55,258 nt of DNA. Source: an uncultured Candidatus Saccharibacteria bacterium (GTDB taxonomy: Bacteria; Patescibacteriota; Saccharimonadia; Saccharimonadales; Saccharimonadaceae). Position numbers and translations under genes: made by a program. The notes beneath the pieces were generated by a model. The model made no database searches and was not told the DNA's origin. It saw only the letters and a list, made by a program, of their open reading frames with translations. Of this stretch, positions 33,764 through 42,354 are shown piece by piece. The number at the start of each line of letters is the position of its first letter. The stretch's first letter is position 1. Location: assembly GCA_947166295.1 (NCBI GenBank), contig CAMVDR010000004.1:1-55258 (forward strand). Reading direction: 5' to 3'.

Positions 33764-34822
33764 ATGGAACATGGCAAAAACAGTTTTTCCGAAAGCTATG
33801 CAAAAGCCGGCGTAGACATCACCGCTGGTTACAAAGCAGTTGAATTAATGAAAAGTTCTATCGCTAGGACCGCCACAGACGGCGCCATTGGCAACATTGG
33901 CAACTTTGGTGGGTTATTCATGCCTGATCTCGCTGGGATAAAAAATCCCGTATTCGTATCAGGCACAGACGGCGTTGGTACCAAACTTCAAATTGCAATC
34001 TTGCTAGACAAACACGATACCGTCGGTATCGACTGCGTAGCAATGTGCGTCAATGATATCGTCTGCTGTGGCGCCCAGCCACTTTTCTTTCTTGACTATA
34101 TCGCCTGCGGCAAAAACTACCCCGAAAAAATCGCCACTATCGTTTCCGGCGTAGCAGAAGGTTGCGTTCAAGCTGGATGTGCGCTTATTGGCGGCGAAAC
34201 TGCAGAGCACCCCGGCGTCATGCCACCGGCAGAATACGACATCGCAGGTTTTAGTGTCGGCGTAGTAGATTATAATAATCTCTTAAAGCCCAAAACTCAG
34301 CAAGCTGGCGACGTCTTGATCGGCTTACCTTCCAGCGGTATACATTCCAATGGTTTCTCGCTGATCCGCAAAATCTACAAAATTGGCGACGAACTCGAGC
34401 CGTTTATCCACGGCCGTTACAATATTCTCGACGGCAAGACACTCGGCGAGACATTGCTCACTCCTACAGTCGTCTATGTCAAGCCTATTCTTTCCTTACT
34501 TAGACAAGTTCCGGTCAAGGCGATTTCACACGTCACTGGTGGCGGCTTCTACGAGAATATCCCGCGCAGTTTACCCAAAGGCCTTACTGCGCGTATCAAT
34601 CGCAACAGCATAATCACTCCGCCCATCTTCAACATGATTGCCCACGACGGCAGCATCTCTGAACGCGAAATGTTCAACGTGTTCAATATGGGCGTCGGTA
34701 TGGTAGTATCGGTTCCTCAGGAATACGCAGATGCGGCAATTCAGTCGCTTAAGGCGTCCGATGTTAATGCTTCCATTATCGGCGAGCTAATCGAAGGTGA
34801 CGACGGAGTTATCATTGCATAA
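33764..34822 (+). CDS. purM: Phosphoribosylformylglycinamidine cyclo-ligase (AIR synthetase)
   Basis: 352 residues, ATG preceded by AAGGAG. Full-length PurM: SYAKAGVDITAGYKAV, VSGTDGVGTKL, VAMCVNDIVCCGAQPLFFLD, ALIGGETAEHPGVMP, GLPSSGIHSNGFSL, LLTPTVVYVKPIL, HVTGGGFYENIPR, FNMGVGMV. It closes the imidazole ring in de novo purine synthesis using ATP. No other purine gene is nearby, although CPR bacteria usually lack the pathway. It may work on a salvaged intermediate, or the remaining genes lie elsewhere. Monocistronic, ending at a terminator. Confidence 0.95.
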   Translation: MEHGKNSFSESYAKAGVDITAGYKAVELMKSSIARTATDGAIGNIGNFGGLFMPDLAGIKNPVFVSGTDGVGTKLQIAILLDKHDTVGIDCVAMCVNDIVCCGAQPLFFLDYIACGKNYPEKIATIVSGVAEGCVQAGCALIGGETAEHPGVMPPAEYDIAGFSVGVVDYNNLLKPKTQQAGDVLIGLPSSGIHSNGFSLIRKIYKIGDELEPFIHGRYNILDGKTLGETLLTPTVVYVKPILSLLRQVPVKAISHVTGGGFYENIPRSLPKGLTARINRNSIITPPIFNMIAHDGSISEREMFNVFNMGVGMVVSVPQEYADAAIQSLKASDVNASIIGELIEGDDGVIIA

Positions 34823-34833
34823 CCATTTTCTCC

Positions 34834-34866
34834 AAAAAAGGTCGAGTAATTCCACTCGGCCTTTTT
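34834..34866 (+). terminator. Terminator of purM
   Basis: AAAAAGG.CGAGT and ACTCG.CCTTTTT pair around a 6-base loop, a classical A-stem-T terminator starting 11 bases after the purM stop. Confidence 0.88.
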
Positions 34867-34960
34867 ACAACTCACAATAAAAAACTTCACCAGCTTACAG
34901 TAAAAGCTCTCATCCAAACGAATCGCTTTTTTGGTTCAAATAGTTTGAATAAGGAGCTTT

Positions 34961-35037
34961 TGGTGGATCCAGCAGGGCTCGAACCTGCGACCTTACGAAT
35001 GTGAATCGTACGCTCTAGCCAACTGAGCTATGGATCC
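34961..35037 (-). tRNA. tRNA-Val (anticodon CAC)
   Basis: A 77-base cloverleaf on the minus strand. Acceptor GGATCCA/TGGATCC, discriminator A, 3' CCA encoded. The anticodon stem TACGA/TCGTA closes loop TTCACAT, giving CAC, which reads GUG. D-arm AGCTCAGTTGGCTAGAGC and T-arm CAGGTTCGAGCCCTG are normal. Confidence 0.93.
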
Positions 35038-35060
35038 AAAAAGTATGATACAATTATACC

Positions 35061-36098
35061 ATGGATTTATCAAAATTAAAAACTGAATTACAAGAGATAG
35101 AAACCTTCCTGGCTCGCCCTGACGCTTTTAGCGACCCAGATTTTGCCACCAAGTCTAAGCGCGCCAGCTTACTTCATGAAATTGTTGATTTAGACACTAA
35201 AATTACCCAAGACAAAGCCAATCTTAAAGAAGCCGAAGATCTAGTAAATGATCCTGAACTTGGCGACATTGCCAAAGAAGATATCAAAAACCTCAAGACC
35301 GCCATCGCCAAGGCCGAAGAAAAGCTAGAAGAACTCCTGATACCACGTGATCCAGCCGACGACAAGCCAGCTATTATCGAAATCCGTGCTGGCGCCGGTG
35401 GTGATGAAGCCAGTCTTTTCGCTGGCGAACTCTACCGTATGTATATTAAATATGCCGAAAATCATAGTCTAAAATCTGAACTTATTTCTAAAAACGAAAA
35501 TGAAGCCGGTGGCATGAAGGAGGTTATTTTCAAAGTATCCGGCGACAATGCCTATGGTCAACTCAAATTCGAGGGTGGCGTGCATCGCGTACAACGTGTG
35601 CCAGTCACCGAAAGCCAGGGCCGCATCCATACTTCTACCGCTACCGTAGCCGTACTCCCTGAAGCTAGCGAGCAAGATTTGGAAATCAAGCCCGAAGATC
35701 TCCGTATCGATATCTACCGCTCTGGCGGTCATGGCGGCCAAGGTGTTAATACTACAGACTCTGCCGTCCGCATCACTCACTTGCCTACTGGCCTAGTAGT
35801 AGCCATGCAGGACGAACGCAGCCAGCAACAAAACCGCATCAAAGCTATGAATATTTTGCGCTCCCGGCTCTTAGAGAAAAAACGCGAAGAAGAAATCAAA
35901 AACGCATCTGAAGCGCGCAAATCCCTCATTGGCACTGGTGACCGCAGCGAAAAAATCCGCACTTATAATTTCCCGCAAGACCGTGTTACTGATCACCGCA
36001 TCCATTATTCCCGCAGCAACATCCCCGCCGTTATGGATGGCGATATTGAAGATTTGATCCGAGAATTAGTTAAGCATGAGCGCAGTCTCGCCGAATAA
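35061..36098 (+). CDS. prfA: Peptide chain release factor 1
   Basis: 345 residues. Domain with [21 protein letters not shown], then the catalytic loop [10 protein letters not shown] (GGQ near residues 226-228) and the C-terminal domain with [19 protein letters not shown]1 ends translation at UAA and UAG. It is slightly short (usual about 360) because the N-terminal helical region is reduced. TGATACAAT ends 6 bases before the ATG: leaderless. prmC begins inside its last 23 bases, the usual prfA-prmC coupling. Confidence 0.95.
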   Translation: MDLSKLKTELQEIETFLARPDAFSDPDFATKSKRASLLHEIVDLDTKITQDKANLKEAEDLVNDPELGDIAKEDIKNLKTAIAKAEEKLEELLIPRDPADDKPAIIEIRAGAGGDEASLFAGELYRMYIKYAENHSLKSELISKNENEAGGMKEVIFKVSGDNAYGQLKFEGGVHRVQRVPVTESQGRIHTSTATVAVLPEASEQDLEIKPEDLRIDIYRSGGHGGQGVNTTDSAVRITHLPTGLVVAMQDERSQQQNRIKAMNILRSRLLEKKREEEIKNASEARKSLIGTGDRSEKIRTYNFPQDRVTDHRIHYSRSNIPAVMDGDIEDLIRELVKHERSLAE

Positions 36099-36849
36099 CC
36101 AGCATCAACAACAAGCAACATCGCCAGAGGCGGGTGACGCCTGGAGGGGGACCCCCAAAATGTTTGCGAACGCAAAATTTTGGGGGAGGAAAAGGCGGCA
36201 GGACCCGCCCAAAGCGTATACTCTGGGTATAAGCGACTTCTATGGCCGTGATTTTATAGTTACGCCAGACGTCCTGATTCCTCGTCCCGAAACTGAACAA
36301 ATCATCGATACCATATTAAATCTCGCCGGTAAACCGTATTTGCCTGGAGTAAAACCTTCTAAGCGCGTGCTTCCGCCAAACCCTACCATCCTAGACGTCG
36401 GTACCGGCTCAGGTTGTATTGCTATCACCATCAAAAAAGAACTCCCCGAGGCAGAAGTTCATGCTACTGATATTTCCAAAAAGGCTCTGCAGATCGCACA
36501 AAAAAACGCCCAAAACCATGGCGTCCATCTATCTTTCATTATATCACACCTTCTTGATAATGTCAAGTTTACCCCTGATGTGATAGTCGCGAATTTACCC
36601 TACGTAGATAAAGATTGGGATTGGCTAGATAAAGAATCTCTAAGCTTTGAGCCAACCATTGCTCTCTATGCCGCAGATCATGGCCTCAAACTCATCAAAG
36701 AGCTAATAGATGCTGCAAGTTCCAAATATCTAATTCTAGAGGCCGATCCTTGCCAACACCAAGAAATCATTAATTTCGCCACCAAAAAGGGCCTCCAGCA
36801 CCCAGAGACCCGTGGTTTTATTCTTACTTTTTATAACCCTCAAGCGTGA
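36076..36849 (+). CDS. prmC: Release factor glutamine methyltransferase with replaced N terminus
   Basis: 257 residues. From about residue 46 it is Prm[42 protein letters not shown] (SAM loop), VHATDIS and VANLPYV at the NPPY position (NLPY here). PrmC methylates the GGQ glutamine of release factors. The usual N-terminal helical domain of 70-90 residues, which recognises the factor, is missing. Instead come about 18 low-complexity residues and about 27 codons supplied by GC-rich repeat copy 2. The start is inside prfA. Its last 26 bases overlap the convergent htrA gene. Confidence 0.85.
   Translation: MSAVSPNNQHQQQATSPEAGDAWRGTPKMFANAKFWGRKRRQDPPKAYTLGISDFYGRDFIVTPDVLIPRPETEQIIDTILNLAGKPYLPGVKPSKRVLPPNPTILDVGTGSGCIAITIKKELPEAEVHATDISKKALQIAQKNAQNHGVHLSFIISHLLDNVKFTPDVIVANLPYVDKDWDWLDKESLSFEPTIALYAADHGLKLIKELIDAASSKYLILEADPCQHQEIINFATKKGLQHPETRGFILTFYNPQA
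36129..36209. repeat. GC-rich structured repeat, copy 2, inside prmC
   Basis: 81 bp, exactly 27 codons. Outer arms GGCGGGT (36129-36135) and ACCCGCC (36203-36209); core GGGGACCCCC (36147-36156); inner stem CCCCCAAAAT/ATTTTGGGGG (36152-36161/36177-36186). Shares the core and the GGGGG...AGGACCCG.CC end with copy 1. It is read in frame as part of PrmC. Confidence 0.6.
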
Positions 36850-38062
36850 CATTTACCGCAATTTCGTTCCCTTCACGGATTACGGTTAACTGTACGGTAT
36901 CGCCAGGCTTGTATTCACCAATCAAATCAGTCAAAGTTCCGGCCTTGCCCACCTCTACGCCATTTACCTTCGTGATAATATCCTTATCTTTTAGCCCCGC
37001 CTTAGCCGCTGGGCTATCCTTCACAATGGCAGTATAAGTAGACGAGCTATACAGGTACGCCCCAGCATTTACCGGCAAATTATAAGCTTTGGCAATTTCG
37101 GGCGTGATTTCCGCCGCATACACACCTAGATATGTTCGTTCCGCTTTACCAGTTTCAATTAATTGCGCCAACATTCCTTTTACTGAAGAAATTGGAATTG
37201 CAAATCCCATATTCTCTGCCGAAGTAGAAGTAGCAGTATTGATACCGATCACCTCGCCCGCAGCATTTACCAGCGGCCCACCAGAATTGCCGGAATTAAT
37301 TGCTGCATCAGTTTGAATCATATCGCTGAGAGTTTCGGTATTATAACCCGAACCATCCGATGCCGTTACAGACCGTCCCAGTCCAGATACCACGCCTACT
37401 GTCACGGTGTTTTGATATTGTCCTAGAGCATTGCCTATCGCCATCACTTGCTGGCCTACAGTTAGAGTCTTAGAATCACCCAAAGTTGCAGGTGTCAAAT
37501 TGGAAGCGTCTTTTATCTTGAGAAATGCAACATCATTTAGCGGATCAGTGGCAACTAATTCTACGTTTTCGTAAGTTGTACCGTCGTCTAACACTACATT
37601 TATGCTAGTGGCACCATTAATTACATGCTTATTAGTTAGCACATAGCCATCACTAGTTACAATAATTCCCGTACCTGCCGCCGCAGATTCATAGTCTTGC
37701 CCGAAAAAGTTACGTGTCTTAGTAGATGTCACGATAGATACTACACTCGCCGACACCTTATCTGCAATCTCCGCAATTGAGCCTTCCACGAAATTTGCCG
37801 AATTTCCATCCGCTCCATTATTTAGAAAAGTTAATGGTGTAGAAGATTTTTGATAAGCCATTAAGCCGAAGCCTAGTCCGCAGCCACCCATCACCAAAGC
37901 CAACACAGACATCACGATCGCGGCATTACCGCAGCATTTCTTGTCCACGCACTCCGAACTTTTCGGAGAAACGCTAGGCGCTTCCTTCATGGTTTTATCT
38001 CTGTTATTTGCAGTTTCAATTTTTTCTGCTTCAGAAACTTCACCCTTTTTATCGTTTTCCAT
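36824..38062 (-). CDS. HtrA/DegP-family serine protease with PDZ domain
   Basis: 412 residues, ATG preceded by GGAGG. A cytoplasmic N-terminal tail of about 45 residues (with a Cys pair, DKKCCG) and one membrane segment (about 46-68) precede the protease domain: LTNKHV (His), DPLNDVAFLKI (Asp), GNSGGPLVN (Ser near 260), then a PDZ domain (SPAAKAGLKDKDIITKVNG). Anchored extracytoplasmic quality-control protease. A DUF-type membrane gene lies immediately upstream on the same strand; both may share a transcript. Confidence 0.93.
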   Translation of the reverse strand: MENDKKGEVSEAEKIETANNRDKTMKEAPSVSPKSSECVDKKCCGNAAIVMSVLALVMGGCGLGFGLMAYQKSSTPLTFLNNGADGNSANFVEGSIAEIADKVSASVVSIVTSTKTRNFFGQDYESAAAGTGIIVTSDGYVLTNKHVINGATSINVVLDDGTTYENVELVATDPLNDVAFLKIKDASNLTPATLGDSKTLTVGQQVMAIGNALGQYQNTVTVGVVSGLGRSVTASDGSGYNTETLSDMIQTDAAINSGNSGGPLVNAAGEVIGINTATSTSAENMGFAIPISSVKGMLAQLIETGKAERTYLGVYAAEITPEIAKAYNLPVNAGAYLYSSSTYTAIVKDSPAAKAGLKDKDIITKVNGVEVGKAGTLTDLIGEYKPGDTVQLTVIREGNEIAVNVTLEGYKK

Positions 38063-38071
38063 TTTACCTCC

Positions 38072-38854
38072 TTATATATTAAATATTGGATTACTAAACC
38101 AAATAACAATTATGCCTATCAAGACTACGCCAAACACCACTGGCCCCAAAATATGTTTAAATCTAAAGTCATCTTGGTATTTAATCATCGCTTGTCTTGC
38201 GTAATTATATACGAATGCAAAAATCGTTAAAATTATTGCCACCTGTGGGATACGTATCCCGGAAGCACCAAAAGTATAAATTATTGCCCAGGATTGACAA
38301 AGCCAGGCCACTTCGGCAAACACAAGTCCGCATACCAAAGTCGTCAAAGTAAAATCTCTGTCACTACTTTGCACCAATACATGACGACTAGCCGCATACC
38401 CCACCAAAAACGCTACCAGTACCACTACTATTGTATTCAAATTTGCTGCCGCAGTAGCCGCTGCACTCATCCCCAAAAATACTGCAATCAAAGATTGTGC
38501 CAAAGTTGCCTTCTCAGACGACATCGGCTTGATGAAGAGCAACCATACACAATAAAATATCGCTAGTAATGCATCTACCGGCAAGAAAGTTGCGCCAGCA
38601 TAATAAGTAATTAGTACCACACTTACGCCTACAATAATATCTACTAAGTTAGACTTAATATTTAGCCACAAGTATCTCCCCCGCACTGCGAAGACTCGCC
38701 ATTTTGACACCAACACTAACAGCAGCCCCAATACCGGGCTCGCCGAAAGTACTGTCACTAGTACTGAGCCCACACCCAACAAAATATTCAAGAATATATG
38801 TACCAGATTACTTGCAATATTGCGTGATTTTCTAGCTAATACATAGTCTGCCAT
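38072..38854 (-). CDS. Polytopic membrane protein, family unknown
   Basis: 260 residues with about eight hydrophobic segments and a basic N terminus (VLARKSRNI). The pattern ISSD/QSSDRDFTLT in a cytoplasmic loop and SKWRVFAVRGRYLWLNIKSN near residue 50-70 are the only polar landmarks. No transporter motif recognised. Likely conserved in related genomes as a Saccharibacteria-type hypothetical protein, but this cannot be checked here. TATAAT (38863-38868, minus) is 8 bases from the ATG, so the message is leaderless, and htrA follows after 9 bases. Confidence 0.7.
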   Translation of the reverse strand: MADYVLARKSRNIASNLVHIFLNILLGVGSVLVTVLSASPVLGLLLVLVSKWRVFAVRGRYLWLNIKSNLVDIIVGVSVVLITYYAGATFLPVDALLAIFYCVWLLFIKPMSSEKATLAQSLIAVFLGMSAAATAAANLNTIVVVLVAFLVGYAASRHVLVQSSDRDFTLTTLVCGLVFAEVAWLCQSWAIIYTFGASGIRIPQVAIILTIFAFVYNYARQAMIKYQDDFRFKHILGPVVFGVVLIGIIVIWFSNPIFNI

Positions 38855-38898
38855 ATTTATATATTATAACACTTATTTTAAATTAAACTTAAAAATGA

Positions 38899-38904
38899 TA
38901 TAAT
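38899..38904 (+). promoter_or_regulatory. -10 of lepB; leaderless start
   Basis: TGATATAAT places TSS at about 38911-38912. The in-frame ATG at 38903 lies inside the -10 box, so ATG 38912 is the start. A second TATAAT on the minus strand at 38863-38868 makes this a divergent promoter region of about 57 bp. Confidence 0.65.
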
Positions 38905-38911
38905 GGGTGCT

Positions 38912-39580
38912 ATGGAACCAACTTTTTTTCAAAAACACCCACTTTTGAAAGATATTTTGAGTCTCGCCGGTTTTATTGGCGCCATTGTACTTGGCACGAT
39001 GTTTCTCAATACATATATTTACCGTTCTTACAATGTAGTAGGGGGCAGTATGGAAAATACCCTTCACGGCGACGACCGCGTGATAGTTAACCGCGCTGCA
39101 GTTTCTTGGGCGCATTTCACCGGCAATGAATACGTACCAGAGCGCGGGCAAATCATTGTATTTTTAAACGAGGACGAAGCCAAAGTCGCCGAATATAAAG
39201 CCCAGGGCGTAGAACATCCCATGACCTGCAATGTGCCGTCCAATGTTAGTGACCAGTACATTATTAAACGCGTGATTGCCTTTCCTGGCGAACGCGTCAC
39301 CGTGAAAGACGGCATAATGACAATCTACAATGAAGAACACCCAGATGGTTTTATCTACGATAAAGAGTGGCGCACGTCTGACACCGATGGCCCCAAAGAA
39401 CACACTTCTGGCGAAGTAGATGTTACCGTGCCAGAAGGCGAATTATTCGTTTCGGGCGACAATCGCGAAGGCTCCAATTCTTGGGATTCTAGAAACGGCC
39501 TTGGTACTATTCCATATTGCCGTGTCATCGGCCCAGTAATTCTTCGTCTCTTCCCGTTTGACAAAATGCGCACGTTTTAA
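38912..39580 (+). CDS. lepB: Signal peptidase I
   Basis: 222 residues. One N-terminal membrane segment (about 15-33), then the catalytic Ser in VGGSMENTL (Ser46) and general-base Lys in IIKRVIAFPGERV (near 120), followed by VSGDNREGSNSWDSR and GPVILRLFPFDKMR. It cleaves signal peptides at the outer face of the membrane. Box order (B, D, E) is complete. The N-terminal region has one rather than two membrane spans, as in Gram-positive enzymes. Confidence 0.95.
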   Translation: MEPTFFQKHPLLKDILSLAGFIGAIVLGTMFLNTYIYRSYNVVGGSMENTLHGDDRVIVNRAAVSWAHFTGNEYVPERGQIIVFLNEDEAKVAEYKAQGVEHPMTCNVPSNVSDQYIIKRVIAFPGERVTVKDGIMTIYNEEHPDGFIYDKEWRTSDTDGPKEHTSGEVDVTVPEGELFVSGDNREGSNSWDSRNGLGTIPYCRVIGPVILRLFPFDKMRTF

Positions 39581-39597
39581 ATAACTACCGATCTTAA

Positions 39598-39623
39598 GGA
39601 AAAACTCCGCACACGGCGGAGTT
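39598..39623 (-). terminator. Terminator for the 39622 gene
   Basis: AACTCCGC/GCGGAGTT stem (39603-39610/39616-39623). On the minus strand it is followed by TTTTCC. It overlaps the stop codon of the small membrane protein gene. Confidence 0.6.
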
Positions 39624-40017
39624 AATCTGGTACATCCACTAGGATGACTATTGATGTTGTCGGGCAAAATACTGCCAACAGTATACAATCTAGTTTAGTC
39701 ATACATAAATCTCTCATAAAATGCAAAGATACAACCATCAGACCGTAGTCTGCAATTGCAGACAAAATCAAAATAGCCACCATCAGAGCTATCAAACGAG
39801 GCCTAGACGATCTATATTTTTTAACATTTTTCATCCAGACCCGATCTGCGATGACAGATACGACGGTCAGTACGGCGATTAAGACAAAATTAGCATATGT
39901 CTTGCTCGCCATAACATGATTTTTGTCAATCACAGACCCCCGGAGAGAGTCCATCAATAGGTACGACAGCGAATTACCGAAAAAATACAATATATACATT
40001 TTTGGGATCTCTTTCAT
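39622..40017 (-). CDS. Small membrane protein, family unknown
   Basis: 131 residues from ATG 40017, preceded by AAAGGGAGGG. Hydrophobic segments at about 6-22, 35-52, 70-90 and 108-128, with a basic loop (KNVKKYRSSRPR) in the middle and a short C-terminal end. No family recognised. Monocistronic, ending at its own terminator, facing lepB. Confidence 0.65.
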   Translation of the reverse strand: MKEIPKMYILYFFGNSLSYLLMDSLRGSVIDKNHVMASKTYANFVLIAVLTVVSVIADRVWMKNVKKYRSSRPRLIALMVAILILSAIADYGLMVVSLHFMRDLCMTKLDCILLAVFCPTTSIVILVDVPD

Positions 40018-40122
40018 CAAATCCCTCCCTTTCAAGCTAGAGTCCAATATGAATATATATCACTTATGATTTTAACATACTTTACTCAAAAAGTCAAACC
40101 GCTAATGTTTTTTATACGGTAG

Positions 40123-41280
40123 TTAAATCTCACCAATCAGTTTCACAGATTCACTCTCTGGCAATTCTTCTACATTCTTGAGCTTTCGCTCTATTTGACG
40201 CGAAGTAGTTTTGGCACTTTCAATCTTATTGGCCGATTCTTGTAATTTTTTCTGCACGCCCTCAAGTAAGTCCGAAAACTTCCCAAACTGCGTTTTTACT
40301 GCGCCGAGCGTCTGCCACACCTCCGCCGAACGTTTTTCTATCGCTACCGTCTTAAATCCCATCAAAAGCCCATTTAGTGCTACCGGTAAAGTAGACGGGC
40401 TAGTGATAGATACATGATGTTTTTGTCGTACTTCATCACTTAAACCAGGTATTCGTAAAATTTCTGCATACAAACTCTCCGTCGGTACGAACATTATCCC
40501 AAAATCTGTCGTCATTGGCGGATCTAAGTATTTGGTAGAAATCTTTTTTGCCTGCTCCTTTACGTCTGCAGCTAAAGCTTTAGAATATTTTTCTATTTCC
40601 GCTTTTTCGCCATTTTCGTATGCCGCAATCAAACGCGAATAATTTTCTACCGGGAATTTACTATCTATTGGTAAGTAAACTAAACTATCGTCATCTTTGC
40701 CCGGCATCTTGATTGCAAACTCTACTCTATCACTACTACCTTTCTTAGTAGCGACATTTTCTTCATACTGCGCCTTATTCAAAATATCTTCAATTATAGC
40801 ACCTAGTTGTACCTCACCATAAATTCCTCGTGTTTTTACACCTTCCATTACCTTTTTCAAATCTCCCACACCAGTAGCTAAGTTTTTCATCTCCCCCAAA
40901 CCTTGATACACTTGCGTTAGTTGCGTAGAAATGGATTTAAAGCTTTCGTTAAACCTTTTTTCTACGCTAGCCTTTAGCTTCTCGTCCACCGTCTCACGCA
41001 TTTCTTCAAGCTTTTTCTCATTGCCGGTACGCAATTGCTCAATACTTCTTGCGTTGCTATTCTGCATCCGCTCTAGATTCTCATTAATCTCTTTACGGTT
41101 CTCGCGAAAATTGCGGTCTATTGCTGGATTAATTTTCCCCACTTCACCCTCTACGCGGATCAACCGCTCCTCCATTGTTTTAAAATCGGCCGATAGTTCC
41201 GGCTGCGCTGGCTTTTTGAAAATTAGCACCACTAACAAAATGATAATTACCACCCCTAAAACAACTAACACTATATCCAT
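40123..41280 (-). CDS. rmuC: RmuC-family DNA recombination protein
   Basis: 385 residues from ATG 41280. An N-terminal membrane anchor (about 3-22), a long coiled coil (about 30-140, rich in Glu, Lys, Arg) and the RmuC domain: GIYGEVQLGAIIEDIL, LPIDSKFPVENYSRL, YLDPPMTTDFGIMFVPTESLYAE, SPSTLPVALNGLLMGF. RmuC limits inverted-repeat recombination and has a nuclease-like core. TATAAT (41288-41293, minus) is 7 bases from the chosen ATG, which makes this start leaderless and excludes the longer frame. Confidence 0.92.
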   Translation of the reverse strand: MDIVLVVLGVVIIILLVVLIFKKPAQPELSADFKTMEERLIRVEGEVGKINPAIDRNFRENRKEINENLERMQNSNARSIEQLRTGNEKKLEEMRETVDEKLKASVEKRFNESFKSISTQLTQVYQGLGEMKNLATGVGDLKKVMEGVKTRGIYGEVQLGAIIEDILNKAQYEENVATKKGSSDRVEFAIKMPGKDDDSLVYLPIDSKFPVENYSRLIAAYENGEKAEIEKYSKALAADVKEQAKKISTKYLDPPMTTDFGIMFVPTESLYAEILRIPGLSDEVRQKHHVSITSPSTLPVALNGLLMGFKTVAIEKRSAEVWQTLGAVKTQFGKFSDLLEGVQKKLQESANKIESAKTTSRQIERKLKNVEELPESESVKLIGEI

Positions 41281-41359
41281 AACCATAATTATAGCACACT
41301 CAAGAGAGCGCGTAAGTTTTTTCCGAAAAACATACAAAATGTGTTATAATAAACCTAAC

Positions 41360-41435
41360 GCCGTAATAGCTCAGCTGGTAGAGCAGCCGCCTTGTAAGCG
41401 GCAGGTCGTCGGTTCAAGTCCGACTTGCGGCTCCA
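41360..41435 (+). tRNA. tRNA-Thr (anticodon TGT)
   Basis: A 76-base cloverleaf. Acceptor GCCGTAA/TTGCGGC (one G-U), discriminator T, 3' CCA encoded. Anticodon stem GCCGC/GCGGC closes CTTGTAA, reading ACA and related codons. TATAAT lies 9 bases upstream. Confidence 0.95.
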
Positions 41436-41443
41436 CGAACAAA

Positions 41444-41469
41444 AAGCAAGCTAAAATGCTTGCATTTTT
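41444..41469 (+). terminator. Terminator of tRNA-Thr
   Basis: GCAAGC-TAAAAT-GCTTGC followed by ATTTTT, nine bases after the tRNA 3' end. Confidence 0.75.
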
Positions 41470-41505
41470 GATTGCTTTTTTGAGTGGAGCTAAAGTGTCC
41501 CTGCT

Positions 41506-41517
41506 CTTGCGGCTCCA
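41506..41517 (+). repeat. Direct repeat of the tRNA-Thr 3' end
   Basis: CTTGCGGCTCCA repeats the last 12 bases of tRNA-Thr(TGT) (41424-41435), 82 bp downstream. Such 3'-end copies are typical scars of integration at a tRNA gene. Confidence 0.5.
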
Positions 41518-41533
41518 TAAGTAAAAAACAATA

Positions 41534-41560
41534 GAGAGTGCAAGCACTCTCGTTTTATTT
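41534..41560 (+). terminator. Second terminator-like hairpin
   Basis: GAGAGTG-CAAG-CACTCTC followed by GTTTTATTTT. It lies just after the tRNA 3'-end repeat and may belong to the same transcript or mark the end of a lost gene. Confidence 0.55.
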
Positions 41561-41639
41561 TCTAAGCGAAGCAAAAGCACTACTACACCTGTAGCTCTTT
41601 TTTCTCACCGTAAAACTCTGAAAAATATCTTATAATTTA

Positions 41640-41752
41640 CTACAATCGAGGAACATAAAGGCAAAATCCGCTTTCAAGCAGATTCTTGCCGCCGAAAGAG
41701 CGGAGTGATGTGATAAAATTTATTATCACATCACGAAGCTTCCGAGGTGTAG
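41640..41752 (+). ncRNA. Possible structured noncoding RNA
   Basis: No gene fits the 357 bases between tRNA-Thr and rubrerythrin. TATAAT at 41631-41636 precedes a segment with two strong hairpins: GGCAA.ATC.GCTT/AAGC.GAT.TTGCC (about 41660-41690) and a perfect 12-bp stem GTGATGTGATAA/TTATCACATCAC (41705-41716/41723-41734), the latter within CGGA...TCCG. CTACA (41640-41644) and TGTAG (41748-41752) could close the whole. Neither hairpin has a T-run. It is not tmRNA, SRP RNA or RNase P RNA. Confidence 0.4.
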
Positions 41753-41792
41753 CAAATTATGAGACAATACTTTAAAATCGTTATCTAGCAAT

Positions 41793-42329
41793 CTAATAAT
41801 TCTCTGGCTTTATTTCAAAATAAGCTTGTGGATGTGCACATACCGGACAAACCTCAGGCGCGTCTTTACCAATCACAATATGTCCACAATTACGGCATAC
41901 CCAAATCACATCACCATCCTTAGAGAATACTTTTTTATCTTTTACGTTTGCAAGTAACTTACGATATCTTTCTTCGTGAGTTTTTTCAATTGCCGCCACT
42001 TCTTCAAATTTAACTGCCAATTCTTCAAAGCCTTCTTCACGCGCAGTTTTAGCAAACCCGGCATACATATCAGTCCACTCATAATTTTCACCAGCCGCCG
42101 CCGCTTCTAGATTAATATCCGTAGGTTCTACCGCACCACCATGCAACTCTTTATACCACATCTTAGCATGTTCTTTTTCATTTAGCGCAGTCTCGGCAAA
42201 AATAGCCGCAATCTGTTCAAAACCATCTTTTTTGGCTTTAGAAGCAAAAAAATCATATTTATTACGTGCTTCACTTTCGCCCGCAAAAGCCTTTTTCAAG
42301 TTTTCTTCAGTTTTAGTACCTTTATACAT
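41793..42329 (-). CDS. Rubrerythrin
   Basis: 178 residues, ATG preceded by AAAGGAG. The ferritin-like diiron domain has its Glu pattern in [55 protein letters not shown]; the C-terminal rubredoxin-like domain has [10 protein letters not shown] and [12 protein letters not shown]. It reduces peroxide in the cytoplasm of anaerobes and fits the class III ribonucleotide reductase of this organism. Confidence 0.95.
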   Translation of the reverse strand: MYKGTKTEENLKKAFAGESEARNKYDFFASKAKKDGFEQIAAIFAETALNEKEHAKMWYKELHGGAVEPTDINLEAAAAGENYEWTDMYAGFAKTAREEGFEELAVKFEEVAAIEKTHEERYRKLLANVKDKKVFSKDGDVIWVCRNCGHIVIGKDAPEVCPVCAHPQAYFEIKPENY

Positions 42330-42354
42330 TTTAACTCCTTTTTCTTATTATACA

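Noticed and set aside
36840-38204. Plus-strand frames opposite htrA
   Set aside because: Shadows of a clear HtrA protease.
41640-41752. tmRNA, SRP RNA or RNase P RNA
   Set aside because: None of the conserved cores (tag frame, GGAAGCAGCC-like loop, GAGGAAAGTCC) is present.
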